Below, one piece after another: positions 33,937 through 44,829 of a DNA stretch of 64,000 nt. A program made the translations under genes and the position numbers. The DNA is taken from the NCBI GenBank assembly GCA_963556145.1, contig OY744465.1, forward strand, positions 5,704,001-5,768,000. Reading direction: 5' to 3'. The notes below the pieces were generated by a model. The model did no database searches. It saw only the letters and a list, made by a program, of their open reading frames with translations, and was not told where the DNA came from. The DNA comes from Hygrocybe punicea. Lineage: Eukaryota > Basidiomycota > Agaricomycetes > Agaricales > Hygrophoraceae. Each line of letters begins with the position of its first letter. The first letter of the stretch is position 1.

Positions 33937-36563
33937 TATGTAGTTCATGGTAACATTTAGAGATGGATGCTGGCTTGGTCATGGTGAGCACTTGATTACC
34001 ATGGTGATACTGGAACAACTCAGAGAACCTGTCCGCATACTCAGCTTTGGCCTGTTCAGCAATCAACTCATCAGTAGTCAGCCACTGCCGTTGAAGATGG
34101 TGAGTGATGCTTGTGAAGGTCATATGAGTGCCATTCTCATGGCTAAACTCAGTCCAGAAATGTTCTGGACTGTGCTGACACCGTCGGAGCACGATGTAGA
34201 GGGTCCTTGACCCTCTGAGGCTGTAAACTCGATATCTCACGAATCCACTCGAACCTGATGTCTCTAGCAATCCACGCTCGAACCCGACGCAACCCGACGC
34301 ATACCGACTAGCACGGCCACTCACGTACCTGGTCGGTCCACCTCCTAAAGCTCACAGAACTTCAAATATCAAAGATAGATCTCATCGGACTGGGATCCCG
34401 ACATCAGACTTGCCTTATTTGCACCTAGTGTCTCCCTTATGGAGATATAGTAAAGTATATTACATCTTTTACGGTTTTTATATCTTCCACCCATTTTCCC
34501 TGTCATGGTCACCTCGCAACCCTCTTCCTACTTCTCCATTTTTATTCTCCTTTGTTTTCTCTCATCGGCCGAGGACTCTCGTCCGAATCTAGGTACAGAA
34601 ATTTGTAGTATAAAAACGGTGCCCAAGTGCCGTCTCTAAATAAGAAACCAGTTCCCCCATTTCCTCTCTCTGAGAATTAGTATCTCAGTAAAACCCATTG
34701 CACACATTACTCGTCGGTTTCCTCGACGCTCTCCCCGTCATTCTACCACCTTTATCTCTACATCTCTCGTCACCTGACACCCGACCCGCCATACCTGACA
34801 TCGTCGGCTTAGATCGGCTTCGATAGTTTTAGTAGTTTTACTCGGTGGCTCTCTACTCTTTCCTTCTTATCATCTCACTGAAGCTTGTTAGACTATTCCT
34901 AGTCACTTCTACGCTGACACCACAGGTTAGGATCTTTATTCCACAGCCACCCCGACCTCGCCTTTACAACGACATCCTGAGAGCCATGTGTATGTTGTCA
35001 GTCTGCGGAAAATGTTGGAGAAAACCACTGACCTTCCATTTCGTCCACTTGGATTTGGTTCCCTTCCATTGATCCTTCTTCTCATACCAGTAGATGTGCA
35101 GCCAGTAGACCAGAGGGATGGGGTGGCCACCAATCACGAGAGGAGACATCCCACCCCAATGTGATGAGGTATCATCCCACACACCATTGAGGCTTGGTAT
35201 ATCATTGGCAAAAGAGACAGCTGGGGGATTAGGTACTGACTCCAAGGTGAACTTGAGGATATGTCCATCACCAAGGACGAGTTGACAGTTGGAATTCGAG
35301 ATAAGGCTGAGATCAAGATCTGGGTGCTTTTGCCAGATGTGGCCAACAAAGGCCGATGGGTTTCACCAGGAAATGGCACAATGCGAGGCTGAACCGGTGG
35401 TGCAGAGTGGTCTGTGACTTTGCTCGCAGCAGAGAAGAGTGGGTTGTGGTTGATGTGTCATTATGGTGGTCAGCTGCGACTGCATTTGCTGGAGCAAATC
35501 ATGAAGGTCAGTGGTACTCTGTATCCAAAGGGGTCAGGATAAGACTGCGCAGCACAGGACAGCACCCACCGCAGGTCTGCCAGCTCAAACCACTGTTGGC
35601 ATGGGCTCAGGTGGTTGAGGTGGTGGATGGAGAGCATAGGCAGCCTGCAATAATGGCGTGTCAATGTGAGGACATCGCATACATGGGTCACAAGTTGCAT
35701 ACCAAGTTCAATGCCAGCCAGTGAAATTGTTCGCGTTCGGCTGCTGATCTGTATGGAAACAGGGCAACCACCCTCTTAACCTACAATCAACGGCAAAAGA
35801 TCAGTGCATCATTGCAAGAGAATGAGGAGGCAGACTTACCCATGGGATTAGCTGCTGCCTTTGCTCAGCCGTTCGAGTATCCCTCGAGCGCTCCATTGGG
35901 AGTGCGTGGAGGACCTTGCAATTCTTGTCAGGGATGCCGTGGCCAAGAAGGGCCTCACGATGCCAAGCTGACTGCTTTCTTTGAGATTTTTTAACACCAG
36001 GCCTTGGCCCTTTATGCACCGGGAATTAAACTACATGCAAGTGCAGGTGAGCTTGATGGAAAGCCGGGATGTCACTCGATTGAGAAAAACACACCTGTCC
36101 CATTCATTTCAGTCAGTGCTGAAGGCCTGCAGGTGCTGCTGCAGGGTGACTATGTTGCCCGAGATCGAGAGCTTGAAGTCGCGGCACCACTCCTTTAGAA
36201 TTTGTTTCGGTTGGCCGAGCCTGAACTTACGGTGTCAGCCTATCGCGGGATGATCGCAAGCAAAACCCATTCGGGCAAAAGACAAAAAAAAGCAGACACT
36301 CACAGCTGCAGCGGGCTCACTTCAAATTGTCCGTTGGCCCCCACTCGACCCGGAAATGGGAACAAATCAGCCTCATCGACATACTGCGATGCTTCTTCTG
36401 CCAAGGGGGGGCTGGCTGGTTCTGGACTTGAGGTGGGTTTGGGGGATGACGCCTGTCCGTCGGCCATCATGAGGTCCTCATGGCACCCACTGGAGCAGAT
36501 GCTCATCTTGAAGAAGTGGCTGGCATAGGGGCACAGAGACGCGAGGAGGAGGATTGAGGTCAA
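33937..36563 (-). pseudogene. SAP-like DNA-binding protein gene, split by a solo LTR
   Basis: Minus-strand gene from about 36563. It has a Pro/Ser-rich N-terminal segment; a SAP-like helix pair (ILKEWCRDFKLSISGNIVTL, about 36200-36125); a TGA at 36109-36111 in NEWDR context; RSKDxRT-like and QQLIPW sequence near 35850; then after a linker IPSLNGVWDDTSSHWGG (about 35190) and QWKGTKSKWTKWK. Across a GTCAGT..CTCAG intron and the LTR it continues as RRCQHSPEHFWTEFSHENG to a stop near 33937. I recall this domain order as a recurrent Agaricomycete family of unknown function, often beside transposons. A SAP domain would suggest DNA binding. Confidence 0.65.
34195..34968. mobile_element. Solo LTR (774 bp) with 4 bp target duplication
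   Basis: Starts TGTAGAGG and ends CCTTTACA, an imperfect inverted terminus (7 of 8). It is flanked by acga at 34191-34194 and 34969-34972. Inside is TATAAAAA-like promoter sequence (about 34610) followed by T/C-rich leader. No internal retroelement region or second LTR is adjacent, so recombination between LTRs is the likely origin. Removing it with one acga copy joins the interrupted SAP-gene exon in frame. Confidence 0.85.
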
Positions 36564-37139
36564 GCCGACGAAGATGCATGCCAGCAGAATGATGAAGACT
36601 CCATTAATGAGATCAGGGAGATCGCGGGGCAGGCACAGGCAGAGAAGCTCTGCTGCTGTCGATGCTGGCGGGTGTTGTCAAGGGTGGCTGTTGAGTGGGG
36701 AGTCAGCCCTTGAAAGTGAGTGCCTTGGGTCCCCACCACCATCGATCGCTGTTGCAGCACTGTGGGGGGCAAAAATGGTGAGCACGATATCTTATTAGTG
36801 ACGTTGTTTGCATGCATTGACACCCAGAAGCCCGTTCTTCAGTTCGAGGGATTGGGGTTCCAGTTGCCGTGTGACGTGAACCGTGAATTCCCAGATAGAA
36901 GGGGCTTCGGAGCTTTGTGAGAAGACATTATGACAGGTTTGAAGTTGTCGCCATTGGTGGGAGGTAGCACCAGATTGGGGTGTGGGAGTTGGTGTGGAGA
37001 TTCATGGAAGACAAGGGCGCACTAGTGCTGCAATTGGTTAGATTTGGGTATGAATAATTGCCACTGTAAGAAAGACTCACATTTCATGTCACAGTTTCAT
37101 AGCTTGGGATAGGGTTGGGAGATGTGTGGTGGGTGGGGC
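36564..37139. other. Spacer; no supported gene
   Basis: Minus-strand frames (for example 36823-36560) could be a 5' exon of the SAP-type gene, but no motif supports it. The rest, including a C-rich and G-rich patch at 36950-37150, shows nothing recognised. Confidence 0.4.
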
Positions 37140-40100
37140 AAAACTAATGGATGGTGACATCACTGAACGGATTAACAAAGAATATGGGGCTTTCATCCAA
37201 GACTGTGTCAGAAGCCCAGTACCGTGGGATGGAAGGGCCAGACTTTGGGAATAAATGCACACTCCTCCTGAAGCTTTGGACCAGGAGAATGCTGGCAAGA
37301 CATTGACCATTGCGAATGGTCCGAGTGAGTTTGTACATGAGGCGATCTGGTTCTGGGGTTCTGGGGAAGGGTGAAAACCATTCTACATACGCAAGATGTT
37401 GAGGGGGTCGGCAATGAGGAAGAAAAAGTTGCTTGATGGCTCTATCAGGGATTTTAAAAACCACCTGAACTTGCACAACATGATATCCTACCGAATTTGA
37501 GTTAGGTCAGTATAACGAGGTTCTGGTGTGGGATTTATCACCTTGTATGCCAACTCCTTGACCACCTCCCACATTCACAATGCCGGTGTCAAAGCGAGGT
37601 GCAACTGTACGATTGCGACGCTTCTTCTTTCAAGCAGGTTGTGCATGGATTGAATCAACAATAATTGAGTCCCCCTCAAGCTTGCTGACAAACTTCATTT
37701 TGTGGTAAACGGGTAGGACACGGAATGGCAGGAATGTGTCAAGTGCAGCATCCTCAACCTGGCATGATGTCCATCCAGGGTGGTTGGTGGCAACAACAAA
37801 TCGAGCCAATGCATCATGGATGTAAGTCGTGTTGTAGTTGGCAACAAGGGATTCAAGGGAAATGGATTTGATGGAGGGATGTTTTGGCATCTTCACATAT
37901 CTATTGAGTTCAAGTCTGGGGGATTGCTGAGCTCTGATACTGGTGGAATTATTAGTCAATCGCCATGAGATGTAACTGGCATGGCGAAGAATTTTCTCTT
38001 TGCGTTCCAGCCAAAGTGTCATTTGGGGATACTCATCTTTGGTGTTAGTTGCTTGATAGGCCTCCTTTGCGTAATTAATGTGCAAGCACTCGGTGGTCTG
38101 AGTGTTGTAGTTATCGGTGGTTCCAAAAAGCTTGATTGATCTTGAGTAGTGATGGAGAAAATGAAGTTTGGGCATATTGAACTCCTCACACACGATTAGG
38201 TCAATAAAAACACTCTTGTTTGCATGAAAGCGATCAAGAGCTTCGTCCAGAGATGCCAGTGTTTCAGTTGTCTGCACAGGGTACTGAGCAATATAGTGGA
38301 AATCCAGAATTGCTCAAACAGCACCAATGAGATGACATGTATCCTGATTGTTAGGGAGGTTGATGAGAATACCAAGGAGTTTGCGGCCAATCTCGTCGTG
38401 TTCTTTTCCAGTCACTTTGGATAATCCACAGATGCCATTTGAAAAGTGTTGGACATTGTGATTGGGCAGAAGATGTTTGCATTGTGCATCAAGCTCCATA
38501 TGATCGAAAACAGATTTAAGCTGTGCCTGATGACACCTTGCAACAATTGGTGGAGGATGTCAGGCGTGATTGATTCAAAAATGTTCAGGAACGGGAGACT
38601 CGCCCAGAATGGGGAATATATGGGTTTCACGCCTGCTTCAGCACAGGCACAAGTGAATTGGGATGGATCATCATCTGCTAGGGCAAGTGCCTCAAGAATC
38701 TGGTTGAGATCATGCAGTATAAGCGGAATGTCATTACTGCCCATCTGGTTGTTCGGGGTATCACATTTCAGGCACTCTCCGTTTTTGACACCTGTTACAA
38801 GTGTTTGATCCTGATAATCCACAGAATATGCTGCAACGATTGGGTGGACCCAATGCCTTATGCCATCACCACTGGACATGATGGTGCCATGCACTCCAGC
38901 ATGCTCAAGTAGTGCTAATACTTGGCCCATGCACGAGTGGAAAAGGTTTGCGAGCATTCGATGTCAACTATCCTTGTTAGTGATGTGGTCCAGTTTGGTG
39001 GTAGGAAGGTAGGCAATGAGGATTTGGGCTCGTTGGGAAGGTTTGCGACAAATTGCTTTCGGGATGTTGCCAATTGTTAGGTATACAGGATAGGCACTCT
39101 TGTTACGGAACTGTGTTACTTGAGTCTTGTCCATAGAGAGGATCAAAGGCACTATCATAGTACCAGGTTTACGATGTTCAAGGACTTTCTAGGTATGCCA
39201 TTCAAATGATGAGTTGCTAATGGCATCCACAAACTTGGTGACCCTAACCTGTGTTTCCCACCACCACTCGCCAGTATGCATCTCATGATAAATGCGAGAT
39301 TTTTTGCCTCGATCTTTATAGTGTTGCTCGGGCACAAAGATGAGGTGTTGACTGAATTTGGGATTGCTGAACAATGCTCTGATACACTCTATAATATCCT
39401 GACGATAGATCTCATATGTACATTCGGCAACAGTGACTTCTTCACAAATGAAGCGAGGCTGATTGGGTAACTTGTCATCGACGATTTTGTTTAGCTCGCG
39501 AGAATTTTTATATGAGAGCTGAAGTCGCTCTTGGATCTAGACAGCATAAGTGCATGGTTTAGACATCAGGTAACAAGCTAACACCTACTCCCTCAATGCT
39601 CAGAAGTTCTGTGATAGCCGTCGAGCTGGCGCCCCGAAGTTTTGCCCACTGAGCAAATTCCCAGTCAAGCTTGGAAGTAAATGGTTCATATAGGTTGCCA
39701 GGATTGCTGAGCTTGTCCTGATACTGTACATTTGTAGGGACATCGCAACCGTCAACTGGGGCTCCTGCTTGGCCGATTGTGAATAGTTCGACAAAGTTTT
39801 CAGAATTGTGTGGCATATTTTGTTGAACAGGCTCATTCTCAGGCTGAGGACTGTCACCATCTGGGAATTGGGGTTCAGCATTTAACGGGTGAATCTCAAC
39901 ATTGTCCAATGGCCATGAAACTCCGGCATCAAGGTAATCCCCATCTGAATAAACATCAATGTCCGAATGGGTGTCAGTGTCGGAATGAGTGTCAATGTCT
40001 GAATAATCGGAGTCGGTTTCAAAATGAGGATTTATGATTGGTGTGTCGGTGTTGATTTCTCCATCAACGTTGGGTGGATAATACAGCTGCTCATGATCGA

Positions 40101-40395
40101 ACTCGTCAAAATCTCCCTCCAGTGGAGCACCTTGGTTACTCATTTGGTTCAACCCATCACATTCACCCGGTGCCGAATTGGTGTCCGAGAGCCTTTCAAA
40201 GTCATCGAGCATTTGATCAATGATAGACCTGTGGTAGGCTTCTCTACATCCAAGCTTCAACGTGCACTGTCCATGGAGAGTGTAGCCGGTGTAGGAAAAG
40301 CTTTGGTGGCAACTGCCACAGAACAGAGCCATGGCATGCACCTTGGAGAGGATGAGGGAAGTTTGCAAAATGCCGGGAAATTGGGGTGAAACCAA
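37140..40395 (-). pseudogene. Plavaka-type transposase (CACTA superfamily), decayed
   Basis: Starts in the 40395 frame, probably at an internal Met before ALFCGSCHQSFSYTGYTLH, a C2H2-like finger. An acidic linker follows, then the transposase: ELNKIVDDKLPNQPRF (about 39480), HEMHTGEWWWETQ (about 39270), PLILSMDKTQVTQFRNK, IMSSGDGIRHWVHPI (about 38870), ITPDILHQLLQGVIRH (about 38560), and FGTTDNYNTQTTECLHINYA near 38130. The tail HLAYVEWFSPF..SDTVLDESPIFF runs to about 37144. Stops at 38314 and 38964 (TGA, Arg expected) and 39189 (TAG) break it. This is a nuclear cut-and-paste transposase family typical of fungi. Confidence 0.85.
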
Positions 40396-41072
40396 AACCT
40401 AAGAAAGGAAATATTGAAGTTGTGCAGAATTGATTACCGGCATATAACTTACTTCAGGAGGTGGGAAAATGCCTAGAATAGCCAGGAGTAAGTGACAATA
40501 TCAGGATGAGCAATTTTATGAGGCTGGGGAATGTGAGGGTGATGGGTATGGAGCCGGCAAGAAGAGATGCTGTAGATAATAAAGAAATAAGTTGCCAGCA
40601 GGACAAGTGGGAAATAGTAGCCATACCAGTACAGAGAAAAAGGATACCGAGTGCCGAAATTGGTCAGGGTCAATTTGTGTAAGTTGTCATCAGCACACTC
40701 AGGCTGCCTTGGTGGTGTCGCAAGTGTAGAAGATATCACTAGAGGCCAAGAAAGTATTTCAAAAAACATTAGAGCAATGCTAAAAGACGATAATAGACAG
40801 AAAGTACACATACCGCTTGGGGTGGAACCAACCATGTAAAATATGGGTGCCGGTTCAGGCGTGTTGCTGTTTAGCGCATCTGCCAAAACTTGTTTCAGCC
40901 TAGCGGTCGCGACTCAGAATGTCCGACAAAAAAAAATATAAACACTTTAACTAACTTGTCCACAGCTGAGCTCTAGTATAAAAGACAGAAGGGTAATTCG
41001 GGTTCAGCCATTTCGGAGAAAAAAACACCCCACTCACCCATTGAAACACCACACTCCTTTATATCTGAATTC
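40396..41072. other. Spacer; possible promoter of the short ORF at 41073
   Basis: A minus-strand frame at 40886-40473 is hydrophobic but unsupported. GTCGCGACTCAGAATGTC (40907-40924) is an inverted near-match to 30803-30820. TATAAAAGACAG at about 40977 lies 95 bp before the ATG at 41073, in the position of a TATA box. Confidence 0.4.
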
Positions 41073-41255
41073 ACTATGGCAAGAGGCCAACAAAAGGCTC
41101 CAACCATGTTGAGCAAAGAAGAGGAAGGGCCTCTGTGTCAGCAGCCTGAGGTTGCTGAAAGCACCCGTGAACTTGAACAGTCAGAGAACAATAGAGGTGG
41201 GCGGGATCAGTGCGGGAGTGGCAGGGGTTGTTGGGCCATATCCAAATCAGGATAA
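41073..41255 (+). CDS. Short hypothetical ORF after a TATA-like box
   Basis: Reads MARGQQKAPTMLSKEEEGPL and on for about 60 residues, charged and Gln-rich, ending at a TAA near 41253. It has a TATAAAAG motif and a C/A-rich leader upstream. It may be the 5' end of a truncated retroelement or a lost host gene; no domain. Confidence 0.3.
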   Translation, partial: TMARGQQKAPTMLSKEEEGPLCQQPEVAESTRELEQSENNRGGRDQCGSGRGCWAISKSG

Positions 41256-41272
41256 TCGAGGACGAATTAATC

Positions 41273-41300
41273 TGTAAGGGGGGTCATGACCCCCCTTACA
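41273..41300. repeat. Perfect 28 bp palindrome, possible LTR start
   Basis: TGTAAGGGGGGTCA followed by its exact reverse complement TGACCCCCCTTACA. Fungal LTRs often begin TG with a hairpin of this type, so 41273 could be the start of a solo LTR; I could not fix its end or a target duplication. Confidence 0.8.
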
Positions 41301-42540
41301 ATTTAAGGTTTATGTGTCAGTCAGAAAGGATATTGGGTGGGAAAAAAGACCCTGAGAGACCTCGGCTCTTTGGCTGACTTCCTCTTATAGTCGTGGGAGA
41401 GTGGAAATTTATATTCAGGATTAAAATCTATCTTATGGATGTCGGCCCAGTGTTAGATGATTCAAGATGTTATTTTATATAATTTTTCAATATTAAGCTG
41501 GGCTTATTGCAAATAATGCAACCATTAGTGGCCATTATTGGCCATTATGCACTCATTATGCTCGTTTCACACCTAATTACACAAAAAAAATTAGTATATT
41601 ATCATCAAAAAGGGTATCTAAGATGTTGGGTAGCGAAAAGAAGAAACACAGGAGTGACTTTATAAGCAGGAAAACAGAACAAAAAAGGATGGAGAGGAGA
41701 CAACAGGAATATGTACAAGTGTGTGGTGGCAAACACTACACGCATAAAGTAATTTCAGGACCGCATAAATACATTTCAAATATATAAATAAATAACTAAT
41801 TTGGAGGTCTCTAAAAGATGTTTTGAAATATATAATTTCAACAATTGTAAAAAAAGATATTTTGGGTCCAAATTATGTATATTCAAATATTCTCTTTGGA
41901 AAATCTTAAAATAATTCATTTTTCCCCCTTTTCTCATGTTCCAAAACTACAATGAAATTAGAAATTATTGTAGTTTACCTATTTAATATTTTTCATCCTA
42001 TTTGTATCCTTTATAAATTTCAATTTCTGGTAACAATAAATTTTTTATTTGTATTCCTCTTCTGCATCCCAGAAATATCCTATAAATGTGGCAGAGAATA
42101 TTATATTTGAGTACTGATTTCTGTGTACATAAATATGTAAATAAATTTTAATTTTTAGATGTTAGAAATCTAATAACCAGTACTGGTCAAGTACATGCCC
42201 AGTACATGCCCAGTACATGCCCAGTACATGTCCAGTATGTGCCCAGTACCCAACCAATACTGGTCCAATGATCCTGCAGATTTATGATCCAGTGGATAAT
42301 TATCCTCAAGATCATGATCATCTAGTGTCAGTCATGAAATCTCTCTCAGCTTGTGTCCTTGCTCTTTCATTCTCTCCCTGGTGATGCTTAGCTCTCACCC
42401 AGCTTGTTGTTGTGTTTTTTTCTTGTTCTTCTACTTCCTCCTCATCCTCCTCATCCTCCTCTCCTCTATCCACCTTTTCTGGCTCTTCGTAGCAAACCAC
42501 ACTCATTCTCTCATTTTGTAACTCAATATGTTAAGGGAAT
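41301..42540. other. AT-rich region with an 11 bp tandem repeat, no gene
   Basis: No supported gene. At about 42185-42250 there are five copies of CAGTACATGCC-type sequence in tandem. Short frames near 42320-42500 are low-complexity. Confidence 0.6.
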
Positions 42541-42599
42541 CGTTGTATGGCTAGCGCTGATTTTACAAGCCGTGAGAACTTATTTTTATAAGCCGTGTG

Positions 42600-43000
42600 A
42601 AATCTTTTGTAGCTGTGGGAAAAACAAATGATAGTCCATTGTCTTCATCCAGGACACTTAGCCTCACCCCGTTTTCGACCACCTCCGGCCAGTCTACAGT
42701 CTACACCCCCCGCACCTCGTTCCTGTTGAAAACGAACGGTCGGGGGGTGTCAGTACCTCGCGCCCCGGCTGGCTGCGCAACCACCACCACCCCAGAACCA
42801 GGACACCCCATCCCGCCCCGTTTTCAACCACCCCCGCCCAATCTCCACCCCCCGCGCCTCGTTGATGTTGAGAACGAGCAACCGGGGGGTCTCAAAGCCG
42901 TGCGTTCCAGCTTTCTGCCCAACCAGCACCACCCCACGTTTTCATCCACCAAATCACCCCGTCCCACCCCGTTTTCGACCACCCCCGGCTGGTAACTTTA
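42600..43000 (+). repeat. Degenerate C-rich repeat with CACCCCGTTTTCGACCACC units
   Basis: CCCCGTTTTCGACCACC-like sequence recurs at about 42669, 42818 and 42970, each followed by C-rich sequence and a GTTGARAACGA stretch. This gives two to three units of about 150 bp. A Pro/Thr-rich frame runs through but has no other support. Confidence 0.6.
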
Positions 43001-43211
43001 GGAACGTTGCCATCTCCGCCCTCCAGAACGTCTTATTTTTGTTGCGTATCGCAAGTGTGTTCCTTCTCTTTAATCATTGAAAATAATCATCTCATTTTAC
43101 TTCTCCCATCAGAATGGAAAGTCGCGTCTGCCAACCAGCAGAAGTTTGTCAGAAGCGAACAGCTCCCATACTGTAAGTAACTCCCTAGCACAGCACAAGG
43201 CCTAGCACAGC

Positions 43212-44808
43212 GCCTTTTGGCAAGCTCAGAAAAAAGTTCGTCTAATTGCCGATTTGGTAGGTTGAGCTTCGACCCACGTGCACAGTCAAAAGTCTAATCC
43301 ACTCTCCCAATCCATCAACATATAGATTCAAAAGGGGGTCTCCAGAGCGAGATCCGATGATACGGAAAGTTTGAAGGGCGTCGTCATTGACTGGATCACT
43401 CCCAAAGGGCAACCCCTCAATCACATGTGCTTTTCCACCACCCATTCACCTCCCAACTCGCCTCCCGCCACACTCCCACTCCCCACCACCTCAACACCTC
43501 AACAACGATGGAAACGAGGAGGAGGACGACGACGGCGACGATTGACGCAGAGACCACCACCCCGGACGTCCTCAAAGCCGCGCAGGAGCGCGCCCGACTT
43601 TTTCAACCAACAACCTCGAACGTCGAAACCAGCGGCGGAGGGCTTGGCGCACAGCAACGAACACGACGAAGGCAACATGGAGGGTCACCACCGGCAATGG
43701 TGTGGTTAACGGCGGCGGTGTCGTCGAGATATCACCATCGCAACCGCCCTAGTCGCCACCCTCGCGCAACTCAATGGCGCGACCTATCTGGACCGCGAAA
43801 ACCATGGAATGGACGATGGGGCCGTCTGAGGTGACGTCCCTACTTGCTTCATTGAAGGTGGGATATTGGGAGGGCCGTGGGGGGCCCCTAATGGTACAGG
43901 TGAGTACCCATCCCCCTCCTGCTTTTCCCCCACATACTTACCCCTTCCCGCCGCTCGTTCTTGGCCGGGAGCCCTCCCCTACCCACCCCCTCGCTTTTCC
44001 ACCATCCGTCTCGCTTCCTGGCCCCTTCCTCGCCACCCATGCCACCCCCCTCTCCATGCACCCTTCCCCGCCCCCTAGTGTCCATCCCTCTCATCACCCA
44101 CCCTTCAGTACCCTTCACCATCAAGTTTAGACCCCATCCGGCGCCTCTGCGAAAGTGAGTACCCACCGGTTCATCGATGTATCATTATTTTTATTTCTTT
44201 TATTTCTCTTTTATTTGGTTTATTTTCATGTACATTAGTCTACATACGGCATGTAGGGCAATATATATGTGATATGTAAAAAAATCCGCAAGAAAAGACA
44301 GCGGGAGAGTAAAATAGTCGTGTACAACGTCGACGATGACAAGCGCGTATGCCTGTGAGTGATGATGGCAACGGTGTCAAGTACGGCCCACGCATCCAAC
44401 GACGCAGCCTCCACCCGCCCGTCAACGCATCCGGATCGGCGCACCATGCCAGGCCAGCCCGTTCCACCTCGCGAACACACGGCGACACGTCAATTGACGT
44501 GCATCCGGTGTCGCGAGGTCGTGTGGGCTGGCAAATAAGAGAGATCCGAGGGTTACCCGTGAAGTTCACTACTCGCACCCTCCCGTCTGTTCATCCGTCG
44601 TATTGGCCTCGTCAACTAATTATTATAAGTAGTTGTTATTATATATACTACATATCTTCGTACAGTATCTGGAGTCCGGCCATAACACTAAGGAAAGCTG
44701 AGTTCAATCTTACCCCGGATTGCCATACTATGGCTATTGCTTTTGAAGACACTCCCATGGAACCATTTGGTGCATAACGGTACCACAACTGGGCTTTCTG
44801 AGGACTGG
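43212..44808 (+). repeat. 1.6 kb chimeric repeat, copy 1
   Basis: About 98 percent identical by eye to 53794-55391 in the same orientation, with roughly 25 differences, most of them transitions. It includes a coding piece reading RARSDDTESLKGVVIDWITP, recognisable from DUF6698 proteins, then C-rich low complexity, a copy of the palindromic module (44461-44522), and a 3' AT-rich part. Inverted CTCAGAAA / TTTCTGAG lies near the two ends. It looks like a non-autonomous element that has captured a gene fragment. Confidence 0.9.
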
Positions 44809-44829
44809 CACCATGACTCAGCCCGCCAC

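Noticed and set aside
35356..35724. Plus-strand open frame of 122 residues
   Set aside because: It is the opposite strand of the SAP-type gene, whose conserved blocks read on the minus strand.
40473..40886. Minus-strand frame with hydrophobic stretches as an exon of the Plavaka gene
   Set aside because: The family starts at the zinc-finger segment near 40330 and nothing in this frame is conserved.
42185..42250. Tandem array as a CRISPR
   Set aside because: Units are contiguous without spacers, in a eukaryotic context with no cas-like gene.
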